Positions 43,306 to 52,000 of a stretch of DNA of 64,000 nucleotides are shown piece after piece. Numbering within the stretch: position 1 is the stretch's first letter; each line of letters starts with the position of its first letter. The notes beneath the pieces are model-generated. The model was not told where the DNA came from, ran no database searches, and worked only from the letters and a program-made list of their open reading frames with translations. The stretch comes from Alphaproteobacteria bacterium UBA6178 (GTDB lineage Bacteria; Pseudomonadota; Alphaproteobacteria; Rickettsiales; UBA3002): contig DITS01000009.1 in the NCBI GenBank assembly GCA_002422205.1, positions 125,211-189,210 on the forward strand. Direction: 5' to 3'. Made by a program: the position numbers and the translations under genes.

Positions 43306-43397
43306 ACCCCGTCATGCGACGGGGTGACAGTTTCAACTGGCCTCTAGTCCATAGACTCTGACTCACCATAGCTGTCATGCCGTCTTTATGACGGCAT
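43306..43397. repeat. Cluster of REP-like palindromes
   Basis: ACCCCGTC/GACGGGGT with loop ATGC (43306-43325) and ATGCCGTC/GACGGCAT with loop TTTAT (43377-43397). A related CCCGTCATTCGACCGGGTGACGGG lies at ~43418-43441. They share the GTCAT...GTGAC pattern with 34317. No T-run, so they are not simple terminators, though they could stall transcription between convergent ndk and purN. Confidence 0.65.
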
Positions 43398-43464
43398 CCG
43401 GCTTGCTTAAGTCCAGACCCCGTCATTCGACCGGGTGACGGGTTAAGAGCAGCGGGGTGATAAA

Positions 43465-44109
43465 TCAGCTTGGGTAGATGAGCGCAGCGGGGGTTTTGTG
43501 CTCGCCGCGAATCTGTACGGTGTTATTTATTATTTCCAAATCGCCTTGGGCCAGCCATTTGAGGGCTTGCGGGAACATGCTGTGTTCTTGTTGCAGCACC
43601 CGCTCGGACAGGCTTTGCGGGGTGTCGTCGGGCAGGATGGGCACGACGGCCTGGGCGATGATGGGGCCGGCATCCATATCGGCGCTGACGAAATGAATGG
43701 TGCAACCGGCGAAGCGCACACCCGCCTCGATAGCGCGGGCATGGGTGTGTAATCCTTTGAAGGCGGGCAGCAGCGAGGGGTGAATATTGATCATCCGTCC
43801 TTCCCACTTGGCGGTGAATTCGGGCGTGAGCAGGCGCATGAATCCAGCGAGGCAGACCAGCTCGGCGTCGCATTCTTCCAGCGCGGCCTGCAAGGCGGCG
43901 TCGAAGCTGGCGCGATCCATAAAGCCGCGATGATCGATCACCAATGTGTTAATGCCTACTTTATCGGCGCGCACCAACCCAAAGGCTTCGGCACGATTGG
44001 AAATGACACGCACGATTTCGGCGGGAAAATCGGGGGCGGTGCAGGCATCAATCAGGGCTTGAAGATTCGTTCCGTTGCCGGAAATTAATACGGCTACGCG
44101 CTTTTTCAT
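43465..44109 (-). CDS. purN: Phosphoribosylglycinamide formyltransferase
   Basis: Third step of purine synthesis, formylating GAR with 10-formyl-THF. 214 residues from ATG 44109, which overlaps the purM stop by 4 bp. The N-terminus [19 protein letters not shown] is characteristic; [18 protein letters not shown] carries the catalytic Asn and His, and [19 protein letters not shown] has the catalytic Asp loop. Intact. Operon with purM. Confidence 0.96.
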   Translation of the reverse strand: MKKRVAVLISGNGTNLQALIDACTAPDFPAEIVRVISNRAEAFGLVRADKVGINTLVIDHRGFMDRASFDAALQAALEECDAELVCLAGFMRLLTPEFTAKWEGRMINIHPSLLPAFKGLHTHARAIEAGVRFAGCTIHFVSADMDAGPIIAQAVVPILPDDTPQSLSERVLQQEHSMFPQALKWLAQGDLEIINNTVQIRGEHKTPAALIYPS

Positions 44110-45176
44110 CGTAGCGAGCCTGAGCATTGCACGGCGTCGCCCTTACGTGGAGACAGGGTGCCGATGACGAATGCAGATTCGCCTGCGGCGTTGAGTGCGG
44201 TGACCGCATCGGCCACATCGGCAGCAGCGGTGATGAGCACCATGCCGATGCCGCAATTAAAGGTGCGCAGCATTTCGGTTTGCTCGATCAAGCCGGTGTT
44301 GATTATCCATTCGAAAATAGGAGGCAGGGGCCATGTGCCCAGCGCAATGTCGCAGCCCAGATGCGCAGGCAGCACGCGCGGGATATTTTCGAGCAAGCCG
44401 CCACCCGTGATATGGGCAAGGGCTTTGAGCGTGCCGGTTTTGGCCAGCGGCAGGCAGGATTTAACATAAATACGCGTGGGGGTGAGTAATGATTCGCCCA
44501 TGGTTTGGGTGGTATCAAACGGGGATGGAGCGTCGAGCGCTATATTTTGCGCGTCAAGCAGTTTGCGCACCAGTGAGAAGCCGTTGGAATGCACCCCGCT
44601 GGATGCCAGCCCTATCAATACATCGCCCGCTTCGAGTAATTCGCGGCGTGGTAGCATGGCGTCGCGCTCGACAGCGCCGACAGCGAAGCCTGCTAAATCA
44701 TAATCATCATCATGGTACATGCCGGGCATTTCGGCGGTTTCGCCGCCGATGAGTTGGCAGCCTGCCTGACGGCACCCTTGCGCGATGCCTTCGATGACGG
44801 CGGCGGCTTGTTCGGTTTTGAGCGATCCGCAGGCGAAATAATCGAGGAAGAATAGCGGTTCGGCGCCTTGCACAATAAGATCGTTTACGCACATGGCGAC
44901 GAGGTCGATGCCGACGGTGTCGTGTTTATTCATGGCGAAGGCGAGTTTGAGTTTGGTGCCTACCCCGTCGGTAGCGGAGACTAAAATGGGGTCGGCATAG
45001 CCGCAGGCTTTGAGATCAAACAGGCCACCAAAGCCCCCCAGCCCGTCCATGCTGCCTTGGCGCATGGTGGATTTTGCGGCGGGTTTAATACGCTCGATCA
45101 AGGCATTACCGGTGTCGATGCTGACGCCCGAATCGGCATAGGAGATGGTGCGGGAGGTGTTGTCTTTTGTTGTCAT
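44106..45176 (-). CDS. purM: Phosphoribosylformylglycinamidine cyclo-ligase
   Basis: ATP-dependent ring closure to AIR, step five of purine synthesis. 356 residues, standard length. Motifs: [20 protein letters not shown] at the start, [12 protein letters not shown] for nucleotide binding, [19 protein letters not shown] and [26 protein letters not shown]. First gene of purM-purN, divergent from the DUF2066 gene with 66 bp between starts. Confidence 0.97.
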   Translation of the reverse strand: MTTKDNTSRTISYADSGVSIDTGNALIERIKPAAKSTMRQGSMDGLGGFGGLFDLKACGYADPILVSATDGVGTKLKLAFAMNKHDTVGIDLVAMCVNDLIVQGAEPLFFLDYFACGSLKTEQAAAVIEGIAQGCRQAGCQLIGGETAEMPGMYHDDDYDLAGFAVGAVERDAMLPRRELLEAGDVLIGLASSGVHSNGFSLVRKLLDAQNIALDAPSPFDTTQTMGESLLTPTRIYVKSCLPLAKTGTLKALAHITGGGLLENIPRVLPAHLGCDIALGTWPLPPIFEWIINTGLIEQTEMLRTFNCGIGMVLITAAADVADAVTALNAAGESAFVIGTLSPRKGDAVQCSGSLR

Positions 45177-45242
45177 TTACTATAATCAGCTAATTACACG
45201 CCCATTCATAGGGCAGCAAAACAGGATTGGCAAGGACAGCAT

Positions 45243-46319
45243 ATGCGGAAATTGGGGTGGTTGGCAGTTGTGGCGTTGGTTTTGGGGTGGCAGGCACCTG
45301 CTTTGGCCGCAATCCAGACGATTGAAGTGATGGTGGATGTGACGGGTAATACGCCCGAGGATGCGCGCGCGAAGGCGTTGGAATATGTTAAAAAACGTGC
45401 CTTTTATCTGATGCTGAGCAAGACCAACCCCGAGCAGGCGGATGAGATTGTTAAAACCATGACCACCGAGCAGATTTACCAGCATATTCGCGGGGCGCAG
45501 GTGATGCAGGAGCTGCAAAACGGCAATCAGTATATCGCGCGTTATAGTGTGAGCGTGTCGGAAGATATGATGGCGCGGCTGAAAGCGACCGATGATGCGG
45601 GTGCCAGTAAGGCCAATCCGACATTGGTGATTCCGGTATTGCGCACGGCGGAGCATCAACTGCTATGGGAGCCGAGCAATATCTGGCGTTCCTTGTGGAA
45701 TACCACGGCGCTGGAGCAGGGCGAGGGGATTTTGGTGGTGCCTTATGGCGATCCGACGGATATGCAGATTACGGATAGCGCGACGATTTTATCGTATAAT
45801 TTTGAACCGCTGAAAGCGATGGCGGAGCGCTATGGTGCGGGGGAAATTGTGGTGGTGCTGGCAGAATATGAAACCGCGCAAGAGCCGCATGGTGTGTCGG
45901 TGACGATGCGCAGGCTGGCGCCTAATTTTGATAAAATGAAGGACATGTTCTTTGAAGTGAATGAGCAGTTTGAAACACCGGAATCGCTGCTGGCGGAAGC
46001 GGCGCGCGTGGTGGCGTTACAGATTAAAGATATTGCCAAAAATTATCAGGGCGAAGAAGAGCGGCGGATTGCCGATGCTACCAAACAGGCGATCAGCGTG
46101 CCGTTTACGCGGATGAATGAATGGGTGCGGATTCAGCAGATTATAAAAGAATTGCCACGTGTAGTGCGGTTTGATGTGAATACTATCAGTATTAACCATG
46201 CCAGCGGGCTTTTGATGTATGACGGCACGCCTGAGCTGATGTTGCAGGTAATGGAAGCGAAAGGCTTACGGGTGGAGCCGACCGGCGATAGCTGGCAGCT
46301 GACGCTGATGACACGATAG
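45243..46319 (+). CDS. DUF2066-family exported protein
   Basis: 358 residues with an N-terminal signal peptide (hydrophobic VALVLGWQAPALAA, cleavage after ALAA). The body fits DUF2066, a periplasmic family found in alpha- and gammaproteobacteria beside the purM/AI-2E permease/hda cluster, as here: DARAKALEYVKKRAFYLML near the start and GILVVPYGD in the middle. Function unknown. It is followed 8 bp later by the permease gene, so the three genes to 48063 form an operon. Confidence 0.8.
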   Translation: MRKLGWLAVVALVLGWQAPALAAIQTIEVMVDVTGNTPEDARAKALEYVKKRAFYLMLSKTNPEQADEIVKTMTTEQIYQHIRGAQVMQELQNGNQYIARYSVSVSEDMMARLKATDDAGASKANPTLVIPVLRTAEHQLLWEPSNIWRSLWNTTALEQGEGILVVPYGDPTDMQITDSATILSYNFEPLKAMAERYGAGEIVVVLAEYETAQEPHGVSVTMRRLAPNFDKMKDMFFEVNEQFETPESLLAEAARVVALQIKDIAKNYQGEEERRIADATKQAISVPFTRMNEWVRIQQIIKELPRVVRFDVNTISINHASGLLMYDGTPELMLQVMEAKGLRVEPTGDSWQLTLMTR

Positions 46320-46327
46320 GAGCGACT

Positions 46328-47410
46328 ATGCCATTTTCTTCCTCTTCAACGCGGCGGTGGGTTTTCTGGCTGGTGATTGGTGCGTTATTTTTTGCGTTTA
46401 TGTATGCGATTAAAGCCATTTTACTGCCTTTCGTGGTGGGCATATTGGTTGCGTATTTTCTCGATCCGGCGGCGGACCGGTTGGAGCGAGCCGGATTGTC
46501 ACGCAATATCTCGACGGCGATTATTACACTCGGATTTTTTACAATGGTGATTGTGCTGATTTTGGTGCTGTCGCCGATGGTGTATAACCAGATGGCGGGC
46601 TTTGTGGCGATGATTCCGCAGATGATTGCCGATTGGCGGCTGGCGATTGAGCCAAAGCTGGAGCTGCTGTTTAACGGGGTGGGCGGCGAGTCGCTGGAAT
46701 CGGCTAAAGCGGCGGTGAGTGATGCCAGCAGTAATATTTTTGGTAAAGTAGGCGAAATGGTGGCCAATCTGTTGCAATCGGGTGTGGCGATTATCAATCT
46801 GATTTCGTTGCTGGTGATTACGCCGGTGGTGTCGTTTTATATGCTGCGCGACTGGGACAAGCTGGTGGCCAAGATTGATGATTTATTGCCGCTGGCCTAT
46901 GCGGATACGATCCGTGAGCAGGTGCGTATTATTGATGATACGATTTCCGGTTTTATTCGCGGCACGCTGAATGTGATGATTGTACTGGGAACGTTTTATG
47001 CGGTGACGCTCAGCATTGTAGGGCTGAATTTTGCCATTGTGATTGGTCTGATTGGCGGGGTGATGATTATTATTCCGTATATCGGCACTTTTGTGAGTGG
47101 TGCAGCGGCGGTCGGCATGGCGTATTTTCAGTTTGATACGTTGCCACCGGTGCTGATTGTGCTGGGCATTTTTGTGGCAGGGCAGGTGCTGGAAGGCTAT
47201 GTGCTGACGCCCAAACTGGTGGGTGAAAAGGTGGGGCTGCATCCGTTATGGCTGATATTCGGGATGCTGGCCGGTGCAACCTTGTTTGGCTTTGTAGGGA
47301 TTTTCCTTGCGGTGCCGGTAACTGCGATTATCGGGGTATTGGTGCGGTTTGCAATTACGCAGTATAAACAAAGCAGCTATTACCGCGAGACGGTGTCTTT
47401 GCCGCAATGA
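46328..47410 (+). CDS. AI-2E family transporter (PerM-like)
   Basis: 360 residues and about eight transmembrane segments. Typical pieces are LLPFVVGILVAYFLDPAADRLER at the N-terminus and GFIRGTLNVMIVLGTFYAVTL, IIIPYIGTFVSG and YVLTPKLVGEKVGLHPLWLIFGMLAGATLFGFVGIFLAVPVTA at the C-terminus. The family includes the AI-2 exporter TqsA and Na+/H+ antiporter-like proteins; the substrate here is not predictable. It overlaps hdaA by 4 bp. Confidence 0.9.
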   Translation: MPFSSSSTRRWVFWLVIGALFFAFMYAIKAILLPFVVGILVAYFLDPAADRLERAGLSRNISTAIITLGFFTMVIVLILVLSPMVYNQMAGFVAMIPQMIADWRLAIEPKLELLFNGVGGESLESAKAAVSDASSNIFGKVGEMVANLLQSGVAIINLISLLVITPVVSFYMLRDWDKLVAKIDDLLPLAYADTIREQVRIIDDTISGFIRGTLNVMIVLGTFYAVTLSIVGLNFAIVIGLIGGVMIIIPYIGTFVSGAAAVGMAYFQFDTLPPVLIVLGIFVAGQVLEGYVLTPKLVGEKVGLHPLWLIFGMLAGATLFGFVGIFLAVPVTAIIGVLVRFAITQYKQSSYYRETVSLPQ

Positions 47411-48063
47411 CGCAGCAGATTCCCATGGCGTTTGATGCTCCGCCCAGCTATGGCTGCGAGGATTTTGTGGTGAGCAGCAGTAACCATGCCGCCTATGATC
47501 AGGTGATGGCATGGCCGCAATGGTCTGCACCCGCGATGTGGCTGTGCGGCGAGGCGGGCAGCGGCAAAACCCATTTGGCGCGCATTTGGGCGGCGAAAGC
47601 CCAAGCGCGCATGGGCGAGGGGGCTTTGCCTGCCCATTCGGCGGAGGCTTTTGGGCAGGCGCGTGCGTTGCTGCTCGATAATTTGCCAATCGAGGAGCAC
47701 GAGGAAACGTTGTTTCATTTGCTCAATTTTGTTAAGGAAACGCGCTTTTCGCTACTGCTGGTGCAGGAAAAAACACCCGCTCAGATGGAGATATCTTTGC
47801 CGGACTTAGCGTCGCGGTTGCGGGCATTGCCGGTGTCGCTGATCGCCCCGCCGGATGATTTGCTGCTGCAGGCGGTGATGGTTAAGCAGCTGACCGATAA
47901 GCAATTAAGGGTGGCACCGGAGGTGATTCACTATTTGTTAAGACGTATTGACCGCTCATGTTTGGCGGTACGGCTGGCAGTTGAGCACATGGACCGGCAA
48001 GCACTGGAGCAGGGCCGTAGCATCACCTTGCCTTTTGTAAAGAAAATCTTTACACATTACTGA
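47407..48063 (+). CDS. hdaA: DnaA-homologous regulator Hda/HdaA
   Basis: 218 residues. A DnaA-like AAA+ domain without the DNA-binding domain IV. N-terminal QIPMAFDAPPSYGCEDFVVSSSNHAAYDQV, Walker A CGEAGSGKTHLARIW, and LLLDNLPIEEHEETLFHLLNF in the Walker B region (the LDN replaces the usual DDxD, as in other Hda proteins). With the beta clamp it stimulates DnaA-ATP hydrolysis to prevent re-initiation; an N-terminal QxxLxF-like clamp motif may be QIPMAF. Position after the permease is conserved in alphaproteobacteria. Confidence 0.88.
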   Translation: MTQQIPMAFDAPPSYGCEDFVVSSSNHAAYDQVMAWPQWSAPAMWLCGEAGSGKTHLARIWAAKAQARMGEGALPAHSAEAFGQARALLLDNLPIEEHEETLFHLLNFVKETRFSLLLVQEKTPAQMEISLPDLASRLRALPVSLIAPPDDLLLQAVMVKQLTDKQLRVAPEVIHYLLRRIDRSCLAVRLAVEHMDRQALEQGRSITLPFVKKIFTHY

Positions 48064-48098
48064 TATGTTATACTGCGTTTATATCGCAGAGGGAACAC

Positions 48099-49166
48099 AT
48101 GCTCAGTCAGGACTTTATGAAGCAGGTTGCTACACGTAAGAAACGTCAACGACTTGCAAAGATTCAAGTGCTGGTTGTTGATCAGGATGTGCGTATTGCG
48201 ACATTAGTGCGTGATGTGCTGGAAAGCTTTGGTTTTCGCCATATTAAACTTGCCACCAATTCTGCCGGTGCTGCGGAAGCAGTCGCGGGGGCGCTGGATC
48301 TGATTATTTCCGAATGGCCGATGACCATGCCCTCAGGTGAGGATTTTGTGCGCTATGTAAGGCGCAATGACAAATCGCCGCGCCGCGATATTCCGATTGT
48401 GATGCTGACGGCGCGCGCGGAGCAGGCGGACGTGGAAACCGCGCGTGATGCGGGGGTGACGGAATTTCTGGCTAAGCCCTTTACCGCTAAAATGCTGAGT
48501 AACCGATTGGTGCAGGTGATTGACAATCCGCGCTCCTTTATTCTGACACGCGATTTTGCCGGACCGGACCGCCGCCGTAAGGGCGAGCCACCGCTGGGCG
48601 AGGCGGATCGGCGTTTGCCGGAGGAGGTGTTGCAACAGCATGCGACGCCGAAAGGTGACGGGGTGATTTATAATATTCATAACCAGCAGGTGCTGGTGAA
48701 AAATCCGAACCGTAAGCTGAAAGAAGCGATTGGTTCAGATTTGAGCGCCGAGAAGATTTTTGATCCGGATAATATCCGTCAGGCGCAACAAGTGATTATG
48801 AATATGAAAGACGATTATACCTCTTGGGTGCAGGCCGATGTGGGTAAAATGGATGCGATTTATGTGGCGCTGAGTAGCGATATGGATTCGGCGGAGCCAT
48901 GGGCGATATTGTCGCGCACGGCCTTTGCGATGATGGGGCAGGCGGGCACATTTGGCTATCATATGGCATCGGCAGTGGCGAAATCGCTTTATAATTATGT
49001 TGAAAGCAAGCCCAAGCCCGACGCGACGAGTCTGGTGATTTTGCGCAAACATATTGATACGCTCTATGTGATTTTCAGTCAGGAAATGACCGGTGGCGAC
49101 GAGGCGCTGGGCCAAGAAGTGGTGGATACGCTGCGCAGCCTGATTGAAAAATATCAATCGTCATAG
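48099..49166 (+). CDS. Response-regulator-like protein with Glu at the phosphorylation site
   Basis: 355 residues. A CheY-type receiver domain spans ~22-140: acidic pocket VVDQD (27-30), switch Thr in VMLTA and Lys in LAKPF. At the phospho-acceptor position the sequence is DLIISEWPM, with E72 where Asp is expected, so normal phosphorylation is unlikely and a constitutively 'on' form is plausible. The remaining ~200 residues are helical and unassigned, with GPDRRR near their start. No DNA-binding domain is obvious. Own unit with RBS GAGGG. Confidence 0.8.
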   Translation: MLSQDFMKQVATRKKRQRLAKIQVLVVDQDVRIATLVRDVLESFGFRHIKLATNSAGAAEAVAGALDLIISEWPMTMPSGEDFVRYVRRNDKSPRRDIPIVMLTARAEQADVETARDAGVTEFLAKPFTAKMLSNRLVQVIDNPRSFILTRDFAGPDRRRKGEPPLGEADRRLPEEVLQQHATPKGDGVIYNIHNQQVLVKNPNRKLKEAIGSDLSAEKIFDPDNIRQAQQVIMNMKDDYTSWVQADVGKMDAIYVALSSDMDSAEPWAILSRTAFAMMGQAGTFGYHMASAVAKSLYNYVESKPKPDATSLVILRKHIDTLYVIFSQEMTGGDEALGQEVVDTLRSLIEKYQSS

Positions 49167-49181
49167 CCAAGGGAATTCCCA

Positions 49182-49709
49182 TCAGGCGACGCGGTCGGCT
49201 TGGGCGTGGTGATAATGAAATTGGGTGAGAATGCCTTGCGAGGGGTTGATGTCTTCCCAGCGGTCGCAATCGACGGTGATGACGGCCAGCGCGCAGGTGG
49301 GGAATTGGATTTCCAGCTCGTTGAGCAGTGATTTTTCGCCGCTACCCACCAAGGTGAATGCCAGATGATGCAAGCCCGGATTATGGCCCACCAGCATGAA
49401 GGACTGGCAGTTATTATCGAGTTGGTGCAGCTCATGCAGTAAATCGCCGGTGGTGGCCAGATAGAGCTTGTCGGAAAACTGAGCTGGCGGGGTGTGTGTC
49501 CATTGCAGGCTAAGCTGCTCCCATGTTTGTTTTGCGCGCGCGGCGGTGGAGCAGAGCACCCAATCTATCGATGGCGCGTTGCTTGCCATCAGTTTGCCTA
49601 AGGCGGCGGCATCTTCGGCACCGCGCGGGGTGAGTGCGCGGTCAAAATCCTGCATCTCGAGGGCCCCGTTTTCGGCCTTGGCGTGACGTAGTAAATAGAT
49701 GGTTTTCAT
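49182..49709 (-). CDS. SixA-like phosphohistidine phosphatase
   Basis: 175 residues of the histidine-phosphatase (RHG) superfamily. Catalytic motif YLLRHAKAE at the N-terminus, a second-site Arg/Glu region (VLCSTAARAKQTWEQ) and LVGHNPGLHHLAF with the second catalytic His. SixA removes phosphate from HPt domains and phosphohistidine proteins. Gene alone on the minus strand between the receiver-domain gene and ppk; substrate inferred from the family only. Confidence 0.88.
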   Translation of the reverse strand: MKTIYLLRHAKAENGALEMQDFDRALTPRGAEDAAALGKLMASNAPSIDWVLCSTAARAKQTWEQLSLQWTHTPPAQFSDKLYLATTGDLLHELHQLDNNCQSFMLVGHNPGLHHLAFTLVGSGEKSLLNELEIQFPTCALAVITVDCDRWEDINPSQGILTQFHYHHAQADRVA

Positions 49710-49813
49710 TGCGTCCTATTGGAAAGGATGATCTAATAAACCCGTACTCTGGCAGGTTATTACAGACCGTTACGCTAACACAGCCACTTGGAAACACACA
49801 AGAAGAATCCATC

Positions 49814-52000
49814 ATGAGCAAGCAGCTGCGCCTATCTGAAACGGTTATTCACAAATATTTTAATAAGGCCAAAGATCGCTTCATTAATCGCGAATTGTCA
49901 TGGCTGGCGTTTAACAGCCGTGTGCTGGAAGAAGCTAAAAATGACGCTAACCCGTTGCTGGAGCGCATTAAATTTTTGTCGATCAGCGCTTCGAATCTGG
50001 ACGAGTTTACCATGGTAAGGGTGGCGGGGCTGAAAGACCAGATTCGCCATGGTGTGAGCGTGACCAGCACCGATGGCTTGAGCCCGCAGCAACAGCTGGA
50101 TGCGGTGCATGAGGCGGCGGAAGTGCTGATTCGTGATCAGCAAAGCTGCTGGCTGGCTTTGCGTGAGGCGCTGAGGGCGGCGAAAATTACGGTGGCGCGT
50201 CCGGCTGATTTGGATGCGGGGGAAATACGCTGGTTGAAGAAATATTATCTGGATAATATTTTTCCAGTGCTGACGCCGATTGCAGTGGATCCGGCGCATC
50301 CGTTTCCATTTATTCCCAATCTGGGGATTGCCTGCCTGTTTGAGCTGTGCCCCGAAGGCTCGCAGAAAAAGCGAGTGGCGCTGGTGTCTTTTCCGCCCAA
50401 GCTGGCGCGGTTTGTGCTGATTGAGCCGCGCAATGGCAAGTCGCACCGGCTGGTGTTTTTAGAAGATTTAATCGAGATGTTTTTCAATACGTTATTTCCG
50501 GGTTATTCGCTCACGGATTCAACCATGTTTCGGGTGGTGCGTGATTCGGATCTGGAGATTGAAGAAGAAGCGGAAGATTTGGTGCGCTATTTTGAAAATG
50601 CCGTGAAGCAACGGCGGCGCGGGCGCATGGTGCGGGTGAAGGTGCAATCGCCGATTTCAGACAATCTGCGCCATTTTCTGATTGAAAATCTGGCTGTTAC
50701 GGCGCAGGACGTATTTGAAGTGGATGGGATGATCGGCATGGCTGCGCTTTCGGAGCTGTATGATTGCGAGCGGCCCGATTTGAAATTTGCGCCGTTTAAG
50801 GTGCGGTTTCCCGAGCGGATTAATGATTATAATGGTGATTGTTTCGCTGCCATTCAGGCCAAGGATATTGTGGTGCACCACCCGTTTGAGAGTTTTGACG
50901 TGGTGGTGCAGTTTTTGCGTCAGGCTGCTGCTGATCCGGATGTCGTGTCGATTAAGCAGACTTTGTACCGTACCAGCAATGATTCGCCGATTGTGAGGGC
51001 GCTGATTGAGGCGGCGGAAGCGGGTAAATCAGTGACGGCACTGGTGGAGCTGAAAGCGCGGTTTGACGAAGAGGCGAATATTAAATGGGCGCGCGATATG
51101 GAGCGTGTGGGCATTCAGGTGGTGTATGGGTTTGTGAGTCTGAAAACCCATGCCAAAGTGTCGCTGGTGGTGCGGCGGGTGGATGGCAAGCTGAAATCCT
51201 ATGCGCATTTTGGTACCGGCAATTACCATCCGATGACGGCGAAGGTATATACGGATTTATCGTATTTCACCTGTGATGCGGATTTATGTCAGGATGCGTC
51301 GTATTTATTTAATTTTATTACCGGTTATGCGAAGCCCAAACAATTCAAGAAGCTGGTGGTGGCACCGCTGGAAATGCGCGCCGGATTGCTGGAACTGATT
51401 GAGGCCGAAATGGCGCATGCCAAAGCGGGCAGGCCCGCCGCAATCTGGGCGAAAATGAACGCGCTGATTGACCCGCAGCTGATGGATGCGCTGTATGCCG
51501 CGTCGCAGGCGGGGGTGCAGATTGATCTGGTGGTGCGTGGCATGTGCGGGTTGCGGCCCGGTGTGGCGGGTTTTTCGGATAATATCCGCGTGAAAAGCGT
51601 AATCGGACGGTTTCTGGAGCATTCGCGTATTTTCTGTTTTGGCAATGGCGAAGCGATGCCGTCGCCCAATGCCCGCGTGTTTATCAGCTCGGCGGATTGG
51701 ATGATGCGGAATTTTGACCACCGTGTTGAGGTGATGGTGCCGATTGAGAATCCGACCGTGCATGCGCAGATTCTGGATCAGATTATGATGGCGAGTTTGA
51801 AAGATGAGCGGCAAAGCTGGACGCTGGACGCCAAGGGCCATTATACACGGGTGAATGGTGATCCTTCCAGCTTCTGCGCGCATGATTATTTTATGGTGAA
51901 TCCCAGCCTGTCGGGGCGTGGCAAGGCGTTGCGCAAGGGCAAATTTCCGACCGAGGCTGCACGCACAGTGAAAAGCAAACCCCGCCGTAAAAAGGCGTGA
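49814..52000 (+). CDS. ppk: Polyphosphate kinase 1
   Basis: Reversibly makes polyphosphate from ATP. 728 residues from ATG 49814 (the frame is open 60 codons further, but the family start FINRELSWLAFNSRVLEEA lies just inside and AGAAG precedes this ATG). Motifs: LDEFTMVRVAGLKDQ, SIKQTLYRTSNDSPIV, ALVELKARFDEEANIKWAR, the autophosphorylated His in SLKTHAKVSLVVRR and GTGNYHPMTAK. It overlaps ppx by one base (TGATG), so synthesis and hydrolysis are co-expressed. Confidence 0.97.
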   Translation: MSKQLRLSETVIHKYFNKAKDRFINRELSWLAFNSRVLEEAKNDANPLLERIKFLSISASNLDEFTMVRVAGLKDQIRHGVSVTSTDGLSPQQQLDAVHEAAEVLIRDQQSCWLALREALRAAKITVARPADLDAGEIRWLKKYYLDNIFPVLTPIAVDPAHPFPFIPNLGIACLFELCPEGSQKKRVALVSFPPKLARFVLIEPRNGKSHRLVFLEDLIEMFFNTLFPGYSLTDSTMFRVVRDSDLEIEEEAEDLVRYFENAVKQRRRGRMVRVKVQSPISDNLRHFLIENLAVTAQDVFEVDGMIGMAALSELYDCERPDLKFAPFKVRFPERINDYNGDCFAAIQAKDIVVHHPFESFDVVVQFLRQAAADPDVVSIKQTLYRTSNDSPIVRALIEAAEAGKSVTALVELKARFDEEANIKWARDMERVGIQVVYGFVSLKTHAKVSLVVRRVDGKLKSYAHFGTGNYHPMTAKVYTDLSYFTCDADLCQDASYLFNFITGYAKPKQFKKLVVAPLEMRAGLLELIEAEMAHAKAGRPAAIWAKMNALIDPQLMDALYAASQAGVQIDLVVRGMCGLRPGVAGFSDNIRVKSVIGRFLEHSRIFCFGNGEAMPSPNARVFISSADWMMRNFDHRVEVMVPIENPTVHAQILDQIMMASLKDERQSWTLDAKGHYTRVNGDPSSFCAHDYFMVNPSLSGRGKALRKGKFPTEAARTVKSKPRRKKA

